A stretch of DNA of 43,879 bases from contig NZ_SPMY01000038.1 of NCBI RefSeq assembly GCF_012939955.1, positions 1 to 43,879 on the forward strand. Reading direction: 5' to 3'. Below are positions 43,713 through 43,879 of the stretch, one piece after another. Under the pieces are notes generated by a model. That model was given only the letters and a program-made list of their open reading frames with translations. It did not search any database and was not told the DNA's origin. The stretch comes from Candidatus Accumulibacter phosphatis. Lineage in GTDB: Bacteria > Pseudomonadota > Gammaproteobacteria > Burkholderiales > Rhodocyclaceae. Each line of letters begins with the position of its first letter. Position 1 is the first letter of the stretch. Both the position numbers and the translations under genes were made by a program.

Positions 43713-43879
43713 AATGTGAAAGTCGCGCAAGCGACTCACGAAACTCCCTTCTCCCTTGCGGGAGAAGGGGCAGGGGGAAGAGGGGAAACGGTCATGACTT
43801 TCATGATTTGGGGTGTCTTCCACGTTGTCATGACCCGTTTAATGGTGAAAAGTCGCGCAAGCGACTCAACGAAAACTCC
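43713..43879. repeat. Dispersed palindromic repeat, copy D, in tandem
   Basis: A full unit starts with aatgtgaaagtcgcgcaagc (43713 on) and includes the ctcccttctccc hairpin and aacggtcatgac ... gtcatgacc (43787-43835). A second unit starts at 43841, 128 bases later, and runs to the window edge. The second is written aatggtgaaaagtc, with extra bases compared with copies A-C. Confidence 0.85.

Noticed and set aside
33336-43879. CRISPR array
   Set aside because: The repeats are about 130 bp, far apart or directly tandem, internally palindromic, and there are no spacers or cas genes.

Overview
The window looks like one contig of a GC-rich betaproteobacterium, most likely Rhodocyclales and possibly Candidatus Accumulibacter-like (an inference from gene content, not a database result). 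Supporting signs are the order ffs-dnaX-ybaB-recR, the petABC-sspA-sspB string, a DUF3422 protein, a tungsten aldehyde oxidoreductase operon, a PEP-CTERM protein behind a sigma-54 promoter, and a dispersed palindromic repeat whose tandem copies end the window.

Layout. 1-127: start of a histidine phosphatase gene. 775-6166: a 1269-aa SIR2-domain protein followed by a 506-aa NYN-nuclease protein with two LOTUS-like repeats. This is the best candidate for an undescribed, probably antiviral, two-gene system; an opposing nucleotidyltransferase-like gene lies beside it. 7700-8983: DUF3422 membrane protein. 9353-13525: aldehyde oxidoreductase operon (polyferredoxin, tungstopterin catalytic subunit, FAD/NAD oxidoreductase, MoaD-like protein, unknown small protein). 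13542-16521: 4.5S RNA, dnaX, ybaB, recR. 16600-16930: decayed gene pieces. 17135-20997: cytochrome bc1 (petABC), then sspA and sspB. 20998-22424: mostly gene-poor, with an odd tRNA-Thr(UGU) and its terminator. 22425-26194: GGDEF cyclase, tcdA and an Hpt/HD-GYP protein, so two likely c-di-GMP genes flank tcdA. 26429-28353: FKBP isomerase, an RluB/RluF-type pseudouridine synthase and a frameshifted small protein. 28409-33248: murB and metH. 33336-35560: accessory stretch with repeats, a phage-like remnant, the PEP-CTERM gene and an IS630-type fragment. 35665-38375: ratA, glnS and arsC-like. 38464-43707: a MacB-type ABC transporter (ATPase and two permeases) with hipBA between the permeases.

Five genes carry probable frame disruptions: petC, dnaX and the ABC ATPase have one extra base in a homopolymer, murB seems to lack one base just after its start, and a small protein gene has a 4-bp tandem duplication. 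Each gene becomes a full-length reading frame when corrected. Sequencing or assembly error is the simplest explanation for the single-base cases, and sequence near the right end also looks error-prone. Long antisense reading frames are GC-rich shadows and are left out. No CRISPR array or rRNA gene was seen.
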